A stretch of DNA of 61,871 nt, from NCBI GenBank assembly GCA_024398405.1, contig JAKSJE010000003.1, positions 1-61,871 on the forward strand. The letters are read 5' to 3'. The stretch comes from Bacteroidaceae bacterium (GTDB lineage Bacteria > Bacteroidota > Bacteroidia > Bacteroidales > Bacteroidaceae). The notes under the pieces are model-generated. The model did not search any database. It was not told the origin of the DNA and worked only from the letters and a program-made list of their open reading frames with translations. The translations under genes were made by a program, and so were the position numbers. Shown here piece by piece: positions 50,470 through 59,935 of the stretch. Within the stretch, counting starts at the first letter, position 1. Every line of letters starts with the position of its first letter.

Positions 50470-50646
50470 CTATTTATTCGATTTCAGTAAAGTCACGCTT
50501 GTGAATACCACGGCGGCAGCGAAGATGACAACCATCATGTAGCTGACGCCGTCTTTCAGTATTGCACTGACCCAGATGCTTGCAATCAGACAAATCACCT
50601 CGAAAATGAGTGATATCGTCATCAGTGTTTTATTCAGTCCTTTCAT
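50470..50646 (-). CDS. Small two-helix membrane protein
   Basis: A 58-residue ORF below usual size cut-offs. It begins MKGLNKTLMTISL and contains two hydrophobic stretches, about residues 8-29 (ISLIFEVICLIASIWVSAI) and 36-54 (YMMVVIFAAAVVFTSVTLL), joined by the polar turn LKDG; basic ends follow. It lies 31 bp downstream of cysS on the same strand and probably shares its transcript. I do not recognise a family. The sequence quality (balanced codons, clear helix pair) supports a real gene. Confidence 0.65.
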   Translation of the reverse strand: MKGLNKTLMTISLIFEVICLIASIWVSAILKDGVSYMMVVIFAAAVVFTSVTLLKSNK

Positions 50647-50677
50647 AGGTATTCTGCTTGGTGTATGTTCAGACCCC

Positions 50678-52165
50678 TTATTTGTTTAGTTTCCAACTGC
50701 TCCCGTCCTTTGAGTCTTTGATATCAAATCCGAGAGCCATGAGTCTGTCGCGGATTGCGTCAGAGGTCGTCCAGTCCTTCATGGCTTTGGCCCTGCTACG
50801 CTGTTCGAGAAGCATGTCAACCACCTTTCCGAAGACTTCTTCCCTTCCGGCGTTGTCTGTGCCGGCGTTCTTCATAAGGCCAAGAATACCAAAGGCAAAC
50901 GAATCGAATACGGCTAAGAGCTTTTCAAGTCCTTCAGGTGTGATTCCCGCTTTCTTGTCAGCGATGATATTGATGGTTTTTGCAGCATCGAACAGATGAC
51001 TGATCACAATAGGTGTGTTGAGGTCATCGTTCATTGCCTCATAGCACTTCCTCTCAATTTCCTCCGCAAATCCAACATCGATGTTACCATCTTTGGAAGG
51101 AACTATTTTCTGTAGAGCGTTCCAGGCATCCATCAATCTCTCAAGACCCTTCTCAGCAGCCTGCAAAGCGTCATTGCTGAAATCCACCGTACTGCGATAG
51201 TGAGCCTGGAGAATGAAGAACCTGATGGTCATAGGACTGTATGCTTTCTCCAGTTTCTCATGACTGCCACTGAAGAACTCCGGCAGTGTGATGAAATTAC
51301 CGAGACTCTTTCCCATTTTCTGCCCGTTGATGGTGATCATGTTGTTGTGAATCCAGTAGTGAACCATATCGTCGCCCTGACTTGCGACGGCTTGGGCTAT
51401 TTCGCATTCATGATGCGGGAACACAAGATCCATTCCTCCGCCGTGGATGTCGAAATGGTTTCCGAGGTATTTCCTTCCCATCGCCGTACATTCACAGTGC
51501 CATCCCGGGAAACCGTCGCTCCACGGACTCGGCCAGCGCATGATGTGCTCAGGCTGTGCTTTCTTCCAGAGGGCGAAGTCTGCTTGGTTTTTCTTCTCTC
51601 CCACACCCGCAAGCTCACGTGAGTTGTTGATGATATCATTAAGATTGCGACCTGAGAGTTTGCCGTAATGGTGCTTCTGATTATATTTCTCTACATCGAA
51701 ATAGACAGAGCCGTTGCTTTCGTATGCGAATCCGTTCTCTATGATTTCCTTGACTAACTGCTCCTGCTCCATGATGTGGCCGGAGGCATGAGGCTCGATG
51801 CTTGGTGGGAGAACATTCATTGCTCTCATTGCATCGTGGAACCGGTTCGTGTAGTATTGGGCCACTTCCATTGGCTCAAGTTCCTCTAATCGCGCTTTCT
51901 TGGCTATTTTGTCTTCACCTTCGTCCGCATCATGTTCCAGATGGCCTACGTCAGTGATGTTCCTGACATATCTGACCTTGTAGCCTACGTGCTGCAGGTA
52001 TCTGAACAGAATGTCAAAGGTGATGGCAGGACGGGCGTGACCCAAATGTGCATCGCCATACACAGTAGGACCGCATACATACATTCCCACATGAGGGGCA
52101 TTAAGCGGTTTGAAGATTTCTTTCTGACGAGTCAGTGTGTTGTAGAGATAAATGGTTTGCGTCAT
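50678..52165 (-). CDS. cysS: Cysteinyl-tRNA synthetase
   Basis: Charges tRNA-Cys. Full length at 495 residues. The class I HIGH motif reads DAHLGHARP after YVCGPTVYG (Zn ligand Cys), [18 protein letters not shown] carries further Zn ligands with HHECEIAQA, and the KMSKS motif appears as KMGKSLGNF. The C-terminal DALR-type domain is present. The stop is 31 bp from the small membrane protein; ispG ends 27 bp upstream, so these are probably one transcript. Confidence 0.96.
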   Translation of the reverse strand: MTQTIYLYNTLTRQKEIFKPLNAPHVGMYVCGPTVYGDAHLGHARPAITFDILFRYLQHVGYKVRYVRNITDVGHLEHDADEGEDKIAKKARLEELEPMEVAQYYTNRFHDAMRAMNVLPPSIEPHASGHIMEQEQLVKEIIENGFAYESNGSVYFDVEKYNQKHHYGKLSGRNLNDIINNSRELAGVGEKKNQADFALWKKAQPEHIMRWPSPWSDGFPGWHCECTAMGRKYLGNHFDIHGGGMDLVFPHHECEIAQAVASQGDDMVHYWIHNNMITINGQKMGKSLGNFITLPEFFSGSHEKLEKAYSPMTIRFFILQAHYRSTVDFSNDALQAAEKGLERLMDAWNALQKIVPSKDGNIDVGFAEEIERKCYEAMNDDLNTPIVISHLFDAAKTINIIADKKAGITPEGLEKLLAVFDSFAFGILGLMKNAGTDNAGREEVFGKVVDMLLEQRSRAKAMKDWTTSDAIRDRLMALGFDIKDSKDGSSWKLNK

Positions 52166-52192
52166 ATCGTTTTAGTTTTTAAGTTGGGTTCT

Positions 52193-53350
52193 TCATTCCC
52201 TATCGATGATTTCCATCAGTTTTTCCACGGCCTCCTCCTCAGGGATGTTTTTCTCGATGCATTCTTTGCCTTTGTACAGGCTGACCTTTCCTTTGGCCGC
52301 ACCGACATAGCCGTAGTCAGCATCTGCCATTTCCCCTGGACCGTTCACAATGCATCCCATTATGGCGATTTTCAACTGTCGTCCTTCCTTGTGTAGGTTT
52401 TTCGATGCAAATGCCTCTTTTATCCTCGCTATCGTCGCTTCGAGGTTGTAGAGTGTCCTCCCGCAACCAGGACAGGAGATGAATTCTGTTTTAGTGATAC
52501 GTGCCCTTGCTGCTTGCAGAATGCCAAATGCTACAGGAATCTCTTTCTCGGGCGCTTCGCTGAGGCTTACCCTGATAGTGTCACCTATGCCGTCCATGAG
52601 AAGTGTGCCTATGCCTACAGCAGATTTCAGTCTCCCGTCTTCGCCCTCACCTGCCTCTGTGACTCCTAAATGCAGTGGGAAATGCATGTCTTCCTTGTCC
52701 ATCGTCCTGATCAAGAGTCTTACGCTGTCAACCATGACGGTGGTATTGCTTGACTTGATACTTACGACGACATCCCTGAACTCTTTCTTGACACAGACTC
52801 TGAGAAACTCCATGCAACTCTCCACTATGCCGGCAGGAGTGTCACCATACCTGCTCATGATTCTGTCAGACAGTGAGCCGTGGTTTACGCCGATACGTAT
52901 TGCCGTCTTGTTCTTGCGGCATATATCGAGAAAGGCTGAGAATCTCTCTTCGAGTTTTGTAAGTTCCTCTGCGTACTCTTCGTCGGTATATTCCAAGTGC
53001 TGGAATTTCCTTGCCGGATCGACATAGTTCCCAGGATTGATTCTGACCTTGTCGGCATAGAGTGCCGCCACGTCTGCTACCCTGGCATTGAAATGGACAT
53101 CAGCAATGATGGGAATGTTGTATCCATCTTTCAATAGTCCTTCTTTTATGTTCTTGAGGTTAAGAGCCTCTCGTAGTCCCTGAGTGGTCAGTCTGACATA
53201 TTCTCCGCCTGCATCCACAATACGTTCTATCTGAGCGATGCATCCTTCAGTATCCATCGTGGACACAGTGGTCATCGACTGAACCCTTATAGGGTTGTCT
53301 CCGCCCATCGGCAGGTTGCCGATCATAACCTCATTGGTTTTTCTTCTCAT
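52193..53350 (-). CDS. ispG: HMB-PP synthase IspG lacking the usual Bacteroidetes insert domain
   Basis: Fe-S enzyme making 4-hydroxy-3-methylbut-2-enyl diphosphate in the MEP isoprenoid pathway. The TIM barrel (about 1-275) has the plant/Bacteroidetes-type sequence (LRLTTQG-like region, YTDEEYAEELTKLEERF). The C-terminal domain has the cluster ligands CPGC (Cys293, Cys296), Cys333 and Glu340 (MGCIVNGPGE). I recall Bacteroides IspG as about 600 residues with a large insert between barrel and cluster domain. Here the two join directly (EIPVAFGILQAARARITKTEF) for 385 residues in total, like the two-domain E. coli form. The catalytic residues are intact. Confidence 0.93.
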   Translation of the reverse strand: MRRKTNEVMIGNLPMGGDNPIRVQSMTTVSTMDTEGCIAQIERIVDAGGEYVRLTTQGLREALNLKNIKEGLLKDGYNIPIIADVHFNARVADVAALYADKVRINPGNYVDPARKFQHLEYTDEEYAEELTKLEERFSAFLDICRKNKTAIRIGVNHGSLSDRIMSRYGDTPAGIVESCMEFLRVCVKKEFRDVVVSIKSSNTTVMVDSVRLLIRTMDKEDMHFPLHLGVTEAGEGEDGRLKSAVGIGTLLMDGIGDTIRVSLSEAPEKEIPVAFGILQAARARITKTEFISCPGCGRTLYNLEATIARIKEAFASKNLHKEGRQLKIAIMGCIVNGPGEMADADYGYVGAAKGKVSLYKGKECIEKNIPEEEAVEKLMEIIDRE

Positions 53351-53409
53351 TGTTGTTTAGTTTAGTGCCTCGGCGATTCACGGCTGTCCGGCAGTTCTGG
53401 ATGAGGTCA

Positions 53410-54030
53410 TCACCATCTCACCAATATGAATATCCACGCACAGGTAAAACCTATGAAGAATCCTACTATGATATCCCACAGTGAGTGCTGCCTGAGGTAC
53501 ATGCGTGCTGTGCCTAATACTCCTGAAAGTAGGATAAGCAGTGCTAAACCCCATACGGGGTTGAAATAGAATAACTCTCCGAACGCCACGTATGCACCGG
53601 TGAATCCACCAATTCCGACCATGTGAGTGCTGACTTTCCATCTCAGGTTTATGAACGTACAGAGCAACTGTGCCACCAGTCCTGCAATAAGGATGCTCTT
53701 CATGAACTGAGCTGTATTGATTGAGTCGAAAACAAACATACACACAGCGTAGCTGATGATGGTCATGATGTACGGTACGAATCTGTTCTGTCTTGCGCTC
53801 AGTTGGTGATGTGTCCATTTGTTGCTCCATCTGAAAATGTTGATGCCGAATCGAGGAATGATGATGGTGAAGACAGCAACGGCTATCAGGATGAACAGTT
53901 TGTAGCTGATTGGCAGCAATTGGAGGTAACTAAAGAAAAACAGCCATAAAAACGCTAAGAGCGGAGCGTAAAACGGTGAGAACAACACCGAAATGCCTTT
54001 TGCGATTCTTATCAAGTATTTCTCTCTCAT
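53410..54030 (-). CDS. PAP2-like integral membrane protein
   Basis: A 206-residue protein with about six membrane segments. The block STHMVGIGGFTGA followed by ARMYLRQHSLWDIIVGFFIG resembles motifs C2 and C3 of PAP2-type lipid phosphatases (S-x-H and H-x3-D). The first motif (KxxxxxxRP) is not clear, so phosphatase activity, for example on undecaprenyl diphosphate or phosphatidate, is uncertain. It overlaps rpoN by 4 bp and precedes ispG by 59 bp. Confidence 0.75.
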   Translation of the reverse strand: MREKYLIRIAKGISVLFSPFYAPLLAFLWLFFFSYLQLLPISYKLFILIAVAVFTIIIPRFGINIFRWSNKWTHHQLSARQNRFVPYIMTIISYAVCMFVFDSINTAQFMKSILIAGLVAQLLCTFINLRWKVSTHMVGIGGFTGAYVAFGELFYFNPVWGLALLILLSGVLGTARMYLRQHSLWDIIVGFFIGFTCAWIFILVRW

Positions 54031-55514
54031 CTCAGTTTTCGTTTTGAGGCTATGGGATAACCTAAGTTCTTTCTGTATTTCGCCACTGTGCGCCTGCTGA
54101 TGTTCATCCCTTGTTTCTCTAATAAGGTGACGATGTTCTCGTCATCGAATGGATGATTTTTGTCCTCTTGTTCGATGATGGACTTTATCTTCTCGTTGAC
54201 GTCATTTCCTATGACCACTTCGCCGGTTGCGTTCGTACGTGTTCTGATAAAGAAGTGCTTGAACGAATACAGACTCCCGTTAAGCAGTACGAACTTCGAC
54301 TTCTTGACCCTTGAGACAGTCGAGATATCCACACCTGCTCTCACAGCCACATCATTGAGTATCATCGGCTTTAAGTCATTGTCATCCTGGCTGATTATGA
54401 AGTCTCTCTGCAGTTCGGTGATGGCTTTAGTACAGACAGCCAGAGTATGCCGTCTTTGTTGTATGGCGCTTATGAAGATATTGGCACCATCAATCTGCTT
54501 TTTCAGATAACTGTATGCTTCCCTGTCATTCGAACTCATCCTCTCGCTTTTTCTCTGCAGGTTCTTCATCTGCTCGATGTATTCTGGGTCTATGCCCAGG
54601 GTCGGGATGTTTCCGTCATTGACGAAAAACGAAATCTCTCCCTCGTTGTCAACGTCTATGATGACATCAGGCGTGGCGGTCTGGACCCTGTCTTTAGCAC
54701 TCTCGTTTAGAGCCCTGCCAGGAGCCGGGTTCATTTTCGAAATCATTCCCACCGCCTTACTGACTTCCGTCTCGCTTACTTTCAGTTTCTTGGCAATAAG
54801 ACGGAACTGCCCGAGTAGTAAATCGTTGTAGAACCGCTCTATGATACTGATGGCAAGAGCCTTTGTCTTGCCTTTCTCAGAACCGTCAACGGCCTCTATT
54901 TTTTTTAACTGTATGATCAGCGACTCCTTTAGGTCTTTTGCGCCGATACCAGCTGGCTCGAAGTTCTGAAGCAGTTTCAGTGCGTCCTCCAGTTCTGCTA
55001 CGGAAACATCCATGTTCATGTATAAGAGCAGGTCATCAGATATTTTCTGCAGTGGTGAGTCCAGAAATCCATCTTTGTTGAGGCAACCAATCAGGTATTC
55101 CACCAGTTCCTTCTGTCTCTCCGTCATGAAGTACTCACCTATCTGGTCATACAATTCGTCAGCGAATGATTTCGTATCTCCTGCCGGGATGTTGTAGTCT
55201 GTCCCATCATACCGCCGCCCATAATGGCCGTCGGTGTCATCATTCTCATCGAAGAGTACGCCGGCATCTGTCCTGTCATTTGCCGTATCATCAGTATCAG
55301 TGCTATCGTAGTCTTCGTCCCTGTCAAACCCATCGTCCCTGTCCTCTTTGCCGTTTTCCCTAACCTCAAGAGCGATATTGTCAATGACTTCTGACTCTAC
55401 CTTCTGCTCCAATTCGGTGAGTGACATCTCTAAGGTCCTCGCCATGATTACCTGTTGTGGCGAAAGGATCTGAATCTGCTTCTCGGTCTGAGTTTGAACG
55501 AGTTTCTGTCCCAT
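54027..55514 (-). CDS. rpoN: RNA polymerase sigma-54 factor
   Basis: Sigma factor for enhancer-dependent promoters. The N-terminal activator region is Gln/Leu-rich (QKLVQTQTEKQIQILSPQQV). The core-binding region is about 110-310, and the C-terminus carries the helix-turn-helix and the RpoN box (RRTVAKYRKNLGYPIASKRK). Of two candidate starts (55523 and 55514) the second, MGQKLVQ, matches the family better. It starts a few bases after a zinc protease gene. No sigma-54 activator gene is in the window. Confidence 0.95.
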   Translation of the reverse strand: MGQKLVQTQTEKQIQILSPQQVIMARTLEMSLTELEQKVESEVIDNIALEVRENGKEDRDDGFDRDEDYDSTDTDDTANDRTDAGVLFDENDDTDGHYGRRYDGTDYNIPAGDTKSFADELYDQIGEYFMTERQKELVEYLIGCLNKDGFLDSPLQKISDDLLLYMNMDVSVAELEDALKLLQNFEPAGIGAKDLKESLIIQLKKIEAVDGSEKGKTKALAISIIERFYNDLLLGQFRLIAKKLKVSETEVSKAVGMISKMNPAPGRALNESAKDRVQTATPDVIIDVDNEGEISFFVNDGNIPTLGIDPEYIEQMKNLQRKSERMSSNDREAYSYLKKQIDGANIFISAIQQRRHTLAVCTKAITELQRDFIISQDDNDLKPMILNDVAVRAGVDISTVSRVKKSKFVLLNGSLYSFKHFFIRTRTNATGEVVIGNDVNEKIKSIIEQEDKNHPFDDENIVTLLEKQGMNISRRTVAKYRKNLGYPIASKRKLR

Positions 55515-55524
55515 AGGGCGCATC

Positions 55525-56256
55525 TTATTGTCTTCTTGACCCTAAGAGCATCAGGACGTAATAGAACAAGGTGCCTAACGAACTTAATGCTGCCGCCACA
55601 TATGTGTAGGCTGCTGCATGAAGAGCATCAGATGCAGCGTCATGCGTCGTGTTGTCTGTGTATCCTCTTTGGTCGAGCCATGCCACCGCCCTCTGGCTGG
55701 CGTTGATTTCCACAGGCAGTGTTATGAATGCGAAAATTGTGGTGAGACTGAAGAGTACCACTCCTATCGTCAGGATGGTTGGATCACCTGTGTAGCTGAT
55801 GGCTATCATGCCGATGAGCAACAACCACTGCATCCACCTGCTTGCAAAACTTACGGTAGGAACCATCTTTGTCCTAAGGGTAAGGGGGGCGTATGCCACT
55901 GCGTGCTGCACCGCATGACCACATTCATGTGCGGCGACTGCCTCCGCCATGATGCTATCATTGCTGAATATTTCTGGGCTTAGGTTCACGACTTTCCTCA
56001 CAGGGTCGTAATGGTCGGTCAGATGACCTTGTCCGCAGACAACCCTCACATCGTTGATGCCATGATCCGACAGCATTTTCTCTGCCACCTCGCGTCCTGT
56101 AAGGCCCTTGAACCCTCTCACCTGAGAATACCGCTTGTATTTCCTTTGAAGATTCCATTGCACTAACCAGCTGACGGCTGCTGAACCGATGAAGATTATC
56201 CAGTAAATGGCATAACTACTGCTGAGCATCATGTCAAGAATACTATTGTCTCTCAT
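55525..56256 (-). CDS. Membrane zinc metallopeptidase (YugP/DUF2 type)
   Basis: A 243-residue protein with an N-terminal membrane helix (YAIYWIIFIGSAAVSWLV), the zinc site AVAAHECGHAVQHA (HExxH) at about residue 108, and two more hydrophobic segments near 150-200. The later ILTIGVVLFSLTTIFAFITLPVE with an Asp/Glu pair fits the membrane-embedded group. The start is placed at 56256 (MRDNSILD) because upstream codons look non-coding. Targets unknown. It precedes rpoN and follows thioredoxin with a 93-bp gap. Confidence 0.9.
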   Translation of the reverse strand: MRDNSILDMMLSSSYAIYWIIFIGSAAVSWLVQWNLQRKYKRYSQVRGFKGLTGREVAEKMLSDHGINDVRVVCGQGHLTDHYDPVRKVVNLSPEIFSNDSIMAEAVAAHECGHAVQHAVAYAPLTLRTKMVPTVSFASRWMQWLLLIGMIAISYTGDPTILTIGVVLFSLTTIFAFITLPVEINASQRAVAWLDQRGYTDNTTHDAASDALHAAAYTYVAAALSSLGTLFYYVLMLLGSRRQ

Positions 56257-56349
56257 AATTTCAATTGATTGATAATAAATAACTACTGATGTCGATACAA
56301 AATAAGTGCCAAACAATGGCGATCTTCACGTCCGGATACGAACTCCTTG

Positions 56350-56658
56350 CTACAGCAGGGCGTTGATCTTAGCCTCTATGACGTCTTTTGTGGTTGCTCC
56401 CACGAATTTGTCAACGATGTTCCCATCCTTGATGAAGAAAAGCGATGGGATGTTCCTTACCTTGAATTGTTCCGTAAGTTCCTCGTTTTCCTCTACGTTG
56501 ACCTTGCCTATTATGACCTTTCCCTCATATTCCTTGGCAAGTTCCTCGACTATTGGTGCAATTATTTTGCATGGCCCGCACCATGTGGCCCAGAAATCCA
56601 GCATGACAGGCTTGCCCTCAGCAAGCACCGACTGATAATTTGAGTCTGTTATTTCCAT
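56350..56658 (-). CDS. trxA: Thioredoxin
   Basis: A 102-residue classical thioredoxin: MLDFWATWCGPCKIIAP with the redox pair CGPC at about residue 29-32, the cis-Pro segment VRNIPSLFFIKDGN, and C-terminal VGATTKDVIEAKI. It reduces protein disulfides in the cytoplasm. A -7 box (TACCTTTG) is at 56688-56695 on the minus strand, 30 nt upstream. Confidence 0.96.
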   Translation of the reverse strand: MEITDSNYQSVLAEGKPVMLDFWATWCGPCKIIAPIVEELAKEYEGKVIIGKVNVEENEELTEQFKVRNIPSLFFIKDGNIVDKFVGATTKDVIEAKINALL

Positions 56659-56687
56659 AATCTCTTTTTGTTAGAAAAATCCGTCTG

Positions 56688-56695
56688 CAAAGGTA
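56688..56695 (-). promoter_or_regulatory. trxA -7 element
   Basis: TACCTTTG on the minus strand, about 30 nt upstream of the trxA ATG. No -33 TTTG at standard spacing. Confidence 0.5.
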
Positions 56696-56778
56696 TGAAT
56701 TTTTCACCATTAAACGATGCTTATTCGGATGATTTTTTTGCTTGTTTGCCACAATGGACAAAAAACTTCTGTTTTTCT

Positions 56779-56809
56779 TTTGTCGTTACCTATTATTATA
56801 TTAACTTTG
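56779..56809 (+). promoter_or_regulatory. Promoter of the M49-alkD-fur-purA-like operon
   Basis: TTTG at 56779-56782, 19 nt, TAACTTTG at 56802-56809. This is a full consensus and lies 23 nt before the M49 ATG. Confidence 0.8.
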
Positions 56810-56832
56810 TGCCTATTATCAATGGTGAATAT

Positions 56833-58884
56833 ATGATAAAATCTAAACTTATGGGCTATTGTGTTCTGCTGACAGGATTTGGGGTATCTGCTTTGAGCTG
56901 CAGTCAGAAGACCGCGCAGGATTCAACAGACGAGTTCGTATATGCTGACGAACGTTTTGCCGACCTTCAGATGCTTCGTTATAAGGTCGAGGGGTTTGAG
57001 GAACTTACACTGAGGCAGAAGACTTTCATCTATTATCTCAGCGAGGCGGCTCTATGGGGGCGTGATATTCTCTTCGACCAGAACTGCAAGTACAACCTCC
57101 AGGTGCGTGACATACTGGAGGATATCTATCAATATTCCGATGACAAGGAGTCAGAGGAATTCAGGCAGATGGAGGTCTATCTCAAACGTGTATGGTTCTC
57201 TAACGGCATACACCACCATTATGGTTGTGAGAAATTTGAGCCCGGCTTCTCTGAGCAATGGTTCCGCAAGCAGTGTGAGCTGGTCAATGATGGACGTGCC
57301 TGTAGGGCTACTGATATTGACCTTATCTGCAAGGTCATCTTTGATCCTCAGTTCCTTGCGAAGCGTGTCAACCTGGCTAAAGACCAGGACCTCGTCCTGA
57401 CAAGTGCTATGAACTACTACGATGGTGTTACCCAGATAGAAGCCGAGGATTTCTACAACAATATGAAATCTGACTACGCCGATTCTGAGCACCCGGTCAT
57501 GTTCGGAATGAACAGCACTCTCGTCAAGGAGGACGGCCGGCTGTTCGAAAGGAAATGGGTGGCTACTTCGGAGTCTGATACTAATTTCTATGGCAGGCTT
57601 CTCTGGCATGTCGTTGACAACCTTGCAAAGGCGCGTCCGTATGCAGAAGACGAGAAACAGCAGAAGGTCATCGATAAACTGATATCTTATTATGAGACTG
57701 GCGACCTCAGGACTTTTGATGAATACAGCATACTTTGGCTTGAGAACACAGAGCCGCTTGTCGATTTCGTCAATGGATTTATCGAGTGCTATGGTGACCC
57801 GCTGGGTCTCAAGTGCTCATGGGAGTCTATAGTCAACTTCAAGGATATTGACGCAACAAAGCGCACTGAGACGCTCAGTTCCAACGCTCAGTGGTTCGAG
57901 GACAATTCTCCTGTTGACCCACAGTTCAGGAAAGCCAAGGTCAAGGGCATTTCTGCCAAGGTCATTAACGCGGCCATGCTCGGCGGCGACCTCTACCCTT
58001 CCACTGCCATCGGCATTAATCTCCCTAATTCTGACTGGGTGCGACGGGAGCACGGTAGCAAATCAGTCACGATAGGCAACCTCACTGATGCCTACAATAA
58101 GGCCGCCGGAAGTGGCATACGCAATGAGTTTGTTGACACAGAGGAGGATATCGCGATGATTGAGAAATATGGCGATGTCACCGATGATTTGCATACCGAC
58201 CTTCATGAGTGCCTCGGTCATGGCAGTGGCAGACTTTTGCCCGGCGTTGACGGTGACAGCCTGAAGGCCTATGGCTCGACGATTGAGGAAACACGCGCAG
58301 ACCTTTTCGGACTCTATTTTGTGGCAGATAGGAAATTAGTCGAACTCGGACTCACACCTGACCCTGACGCATACAAGGCTCAGTATTACACCTACATGAT
58401 GAATGGACTGATGACCCAACTCGTACGCATCAAACTCGGAGACAATATCGAGGAGGCTCACATGCGTAACCGCGCACTCATCGCCCACTGGTGCTACGAG
58501 AAGGGTAAGGCTGAGAATGTATTGGAACTTTTCAAGAAGGAGGGCAAGACTTATTTGCGCATCAACGACTATGAGAAACTGCGTGCGCTTTTTGGTAAGT
58601 TGCTCGCTGAGATCCAGCGCATCAAGAGTACTGGTGACTATGCGGCTGCTCAGAACATCGTAGAGACGTATGCAGTCAGGATTGACCCACAACTCCACAA
58701 GGAGATTCTTGAACGCTACGAGAGACTCGGTCTTGCTCCCTATAAAGGCTTTATCAATCCTCGCTATAATGTTGTAAAAGATGCTAACGGCAATATCATT
58801 GATGTGACTATTGACTATACAGAGTCTTATGCAGACCAGATGCTGCGTTATGGCAAAGACTACGGACGTATGCGTACAGAGTGA
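56833..58884 (+). CDS. Lipoprotein M49 metallopeptidase (dipeptidyl-peptidase III-like)
   Basis: A 683-residue zinc exopeptidase. From the ATG at 56833 there is a lipoprotein signal (LTGFGVSALSCSQ, Cys 20-ish), so it is anchored outside the cytoplasm rather than cytosolic like eukaryotic DPP III. The HExxxH zinc motif reads HECLGHGSGRLLPG (about residue 458) and the third ligand lies in EETRADLFGLYFV. An earlier ATG at 56668 lies upstream of the promoter and is rejected. Its stop overlaps the GTG start of the next gene (GTGA). It begins a five-gene operon. Confidence 0.9.
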   Translation: MIKSKLMGYCVLLTGFGVSALSCSQKTAQDSTDEFVYADERFADLQMLRYKVEGFEELTLRQKTFIYYLSEAALWGRDILFDQNCKYNLQVRDILEDIYQYSDDKESEEFRQMEVYLKRVWFSNGIHHHYGCEKFEPGFSEQWFRKQCELVNDGRACRATDIDLICKVIFDPQFLAKRVNLAKDQDLVLTSAMNYYDGVTQIEAEDFYNNMKSDYADSEHPVMFGMNSTLVKEDGRLFERKWVATSESDTNFYGRLLWHVVDNLAKARPYAEDEKQQKVIDKLISYYETGDLRTFDEYSILWLENTEPLVDFVNGFIECYGDPLGLKCSWESIVNFKDIDATKRTETLSSNAQWFEDNSPVDPQFRKAKVKGISAKVINAAMLGGDLYPSTAIGINLPNSDWVRREHGSKSVTIGNLTDAYNKAAGSGIRNEFVDTEEDIAMIEKYGDVTDDLHTDLHECLGHGSGRLLPGVDGDSLKAYGSTIEETRADLFGLYFVADRKLVELGLTPDPDAYKAQYYTYMMNGLMTQLVRIKLGDNIEEAHMRNRALIAHWCYEKGKAENVLELFKKEGKTYLRINDYEKLRALFGKLLAEIQRIKSTGDYAAAQNIVETYAVRIDPQLHKEILERYERLGLAPYKGFINPRYNVVKDANGNIIDVTIDYTESYADQMLRYGKDYGRMRTE

Positions 58885-59456
58885 ACAACGAGATTAGAAA
58901 TATAAAGCAAGATTTGCGTGCCGTGATGAACGGGGTGGCATCTGCTGCAATGCGCAGTAGCGCTGACTATCGCGTCAGCTTCGGTGTCGAACTGCCTCGG
59001 CTCACTGAGATGGCTGCTGACATACGCCGTGACAAGGACGCAACGGCGCTCCATGTGCTGGCACAGGCTCTCTGGAAAGAGAACGTGCGTGAGTGCCGGA
59101 TTCTGGCTCTTATGCTCCAGCCTGCCGAGACATATGACGAGGAACTCTGTGATGTATGGGTATCTCAGATCCATACTCCCGAACTCGCTCAGATTGCGGC
59201 TCTCCACCTGTTCTCCCGACTCCCTTTCGCACTTCCGAAAGCTCTTGAATGGATTGCCGTGGAGGTCACGACCTTCGGCGACATACTCCCTGTATGTGGA
59301 TATTCCACGCTCCTGCACCTCAATCGCATAAAACGCCTGGATTTAAGAACTATACAGGAGGTCGATGATCAGGCCGCGGCAACTGAGACCGGCAGCATCT
59401 TCCTCAGAAAATTGATATACCAATGGACAAATATCCTCAGGCCGAGAAAGTCTTGA
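58881..59456 (+). CDS. HEAT-repeat protein, AlkD-like (tentative)
   Basis: A 191-residue, largely helical protein starting with GTG overlapping the M49 stop. Helical pairs (RVSFGVELPRLTEMAADIRR, ATALHVLAQALWKENVRECR, LALMLQPAETYDEELCDVWV) recall the ALK-motif HEAT repeats of AlkC/AlkD DNA glycosylases. The resemblance includes the LW.ENVRECRILAL segment, where AlkD-like proteins have the LW..e.rE.r.lA motif. Catalytic residues are not verified. It overlaps fur by 34 bp. Confidence 0.6.
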   Translation: MNNEIRNIKQDLRAVMNGVASAAMRSSADYRVSFGVELPRLTEMAADIRRDKDATALHVLAQALWKENVRECRILALMLQPAETYDEELCDVWVSQIHTPELAQIAALHLFSRLPFALPKALEWIAVEVTTFGDILPVCGYSTLLHLNRIKRLDLRTIQEVDDQAAATETGSIFLRKLIYQWTNILRPRKS

Positions 59457-59935
59457 TTGAGTATCTGACGGCTAAGAAACTACGCCGCACTCCTGAGCGT
59501 TTCCATCTGCTCAGGGTAGTGTATGGGATTGACAAGCACTTCACTGCAGACGAACTGTATGAGCAAATGCGTGGTGTGTTCCGTGTCAGCCGTGCCACGG
59601 TCTATAGCAATCTGGATCTTTTCGTCCAGATAGGGCTGGTGAGCAAGTTTCTGGTGATCAACTCTGTCCGATACGAGAAGTGTCTGGGTATGAAACCTCA
59701 CTACCATATGATATGCACTAAATGTGGAGAGATAAAGGAATTTGAGGATTCAAAGATCTCCTCTGCTATTGAGTTGGCACGCTGTCCTCGATTCATACGA
59801 CATTCCTATTCGCTCTCTGTTTTAGGCTTCTGCTACAAGTGCCAGGCTAAGGCTAACCGCGCAAAACGTAAACAACAGTCTGAGGACGAGTCGCTTCAGA
59901 ACAAAAGAAAAACAACGAAAAATGACAAAGGCTGA
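59423..59935 (+). CDS. Fur-family metal/oxidative-stress regulator
   Basis: A 170-residue Fur/PerR-type repressor. The winged helix has LRRTPERFHLLRVVYGI and VSRATVYSNLDLFVQIGLV; the hinge has MKPHYHMICTKCGEIKEF with His and the first CxxC; a second CxxC is in FCYKCQAK. The C-terminal extension (residues about 145-170) is unusually basic (KANRAKRKQQ and NKRKTTKNDK). It overlaps both neighbours, 34 bp upstream and 14 bp downstream, so it is translated together with the PurA-like protein. Confidence 0.92.
   Translation: MDKYPQAEKVLIEYLTAKKLRRTPERFHLLRVVYGIDKHFTADELYEQMRGVFRVSRATVYSNLDLFVQIGLVSKFLVINSVRYEKCLGMKPHYHMICTKCGEIKEFEDSKISSAIELARCPRFIRHSYSLSVLGFCYKCQAKANRAKRKQQSEDESLQNKRKTTKNDKG

Noticed and set aside
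56668..56832. N-terminal extension of the M49 protein
   Set aside because: The extension lies over the operon promoter and precedes a proper lipoprotein signal peptide.
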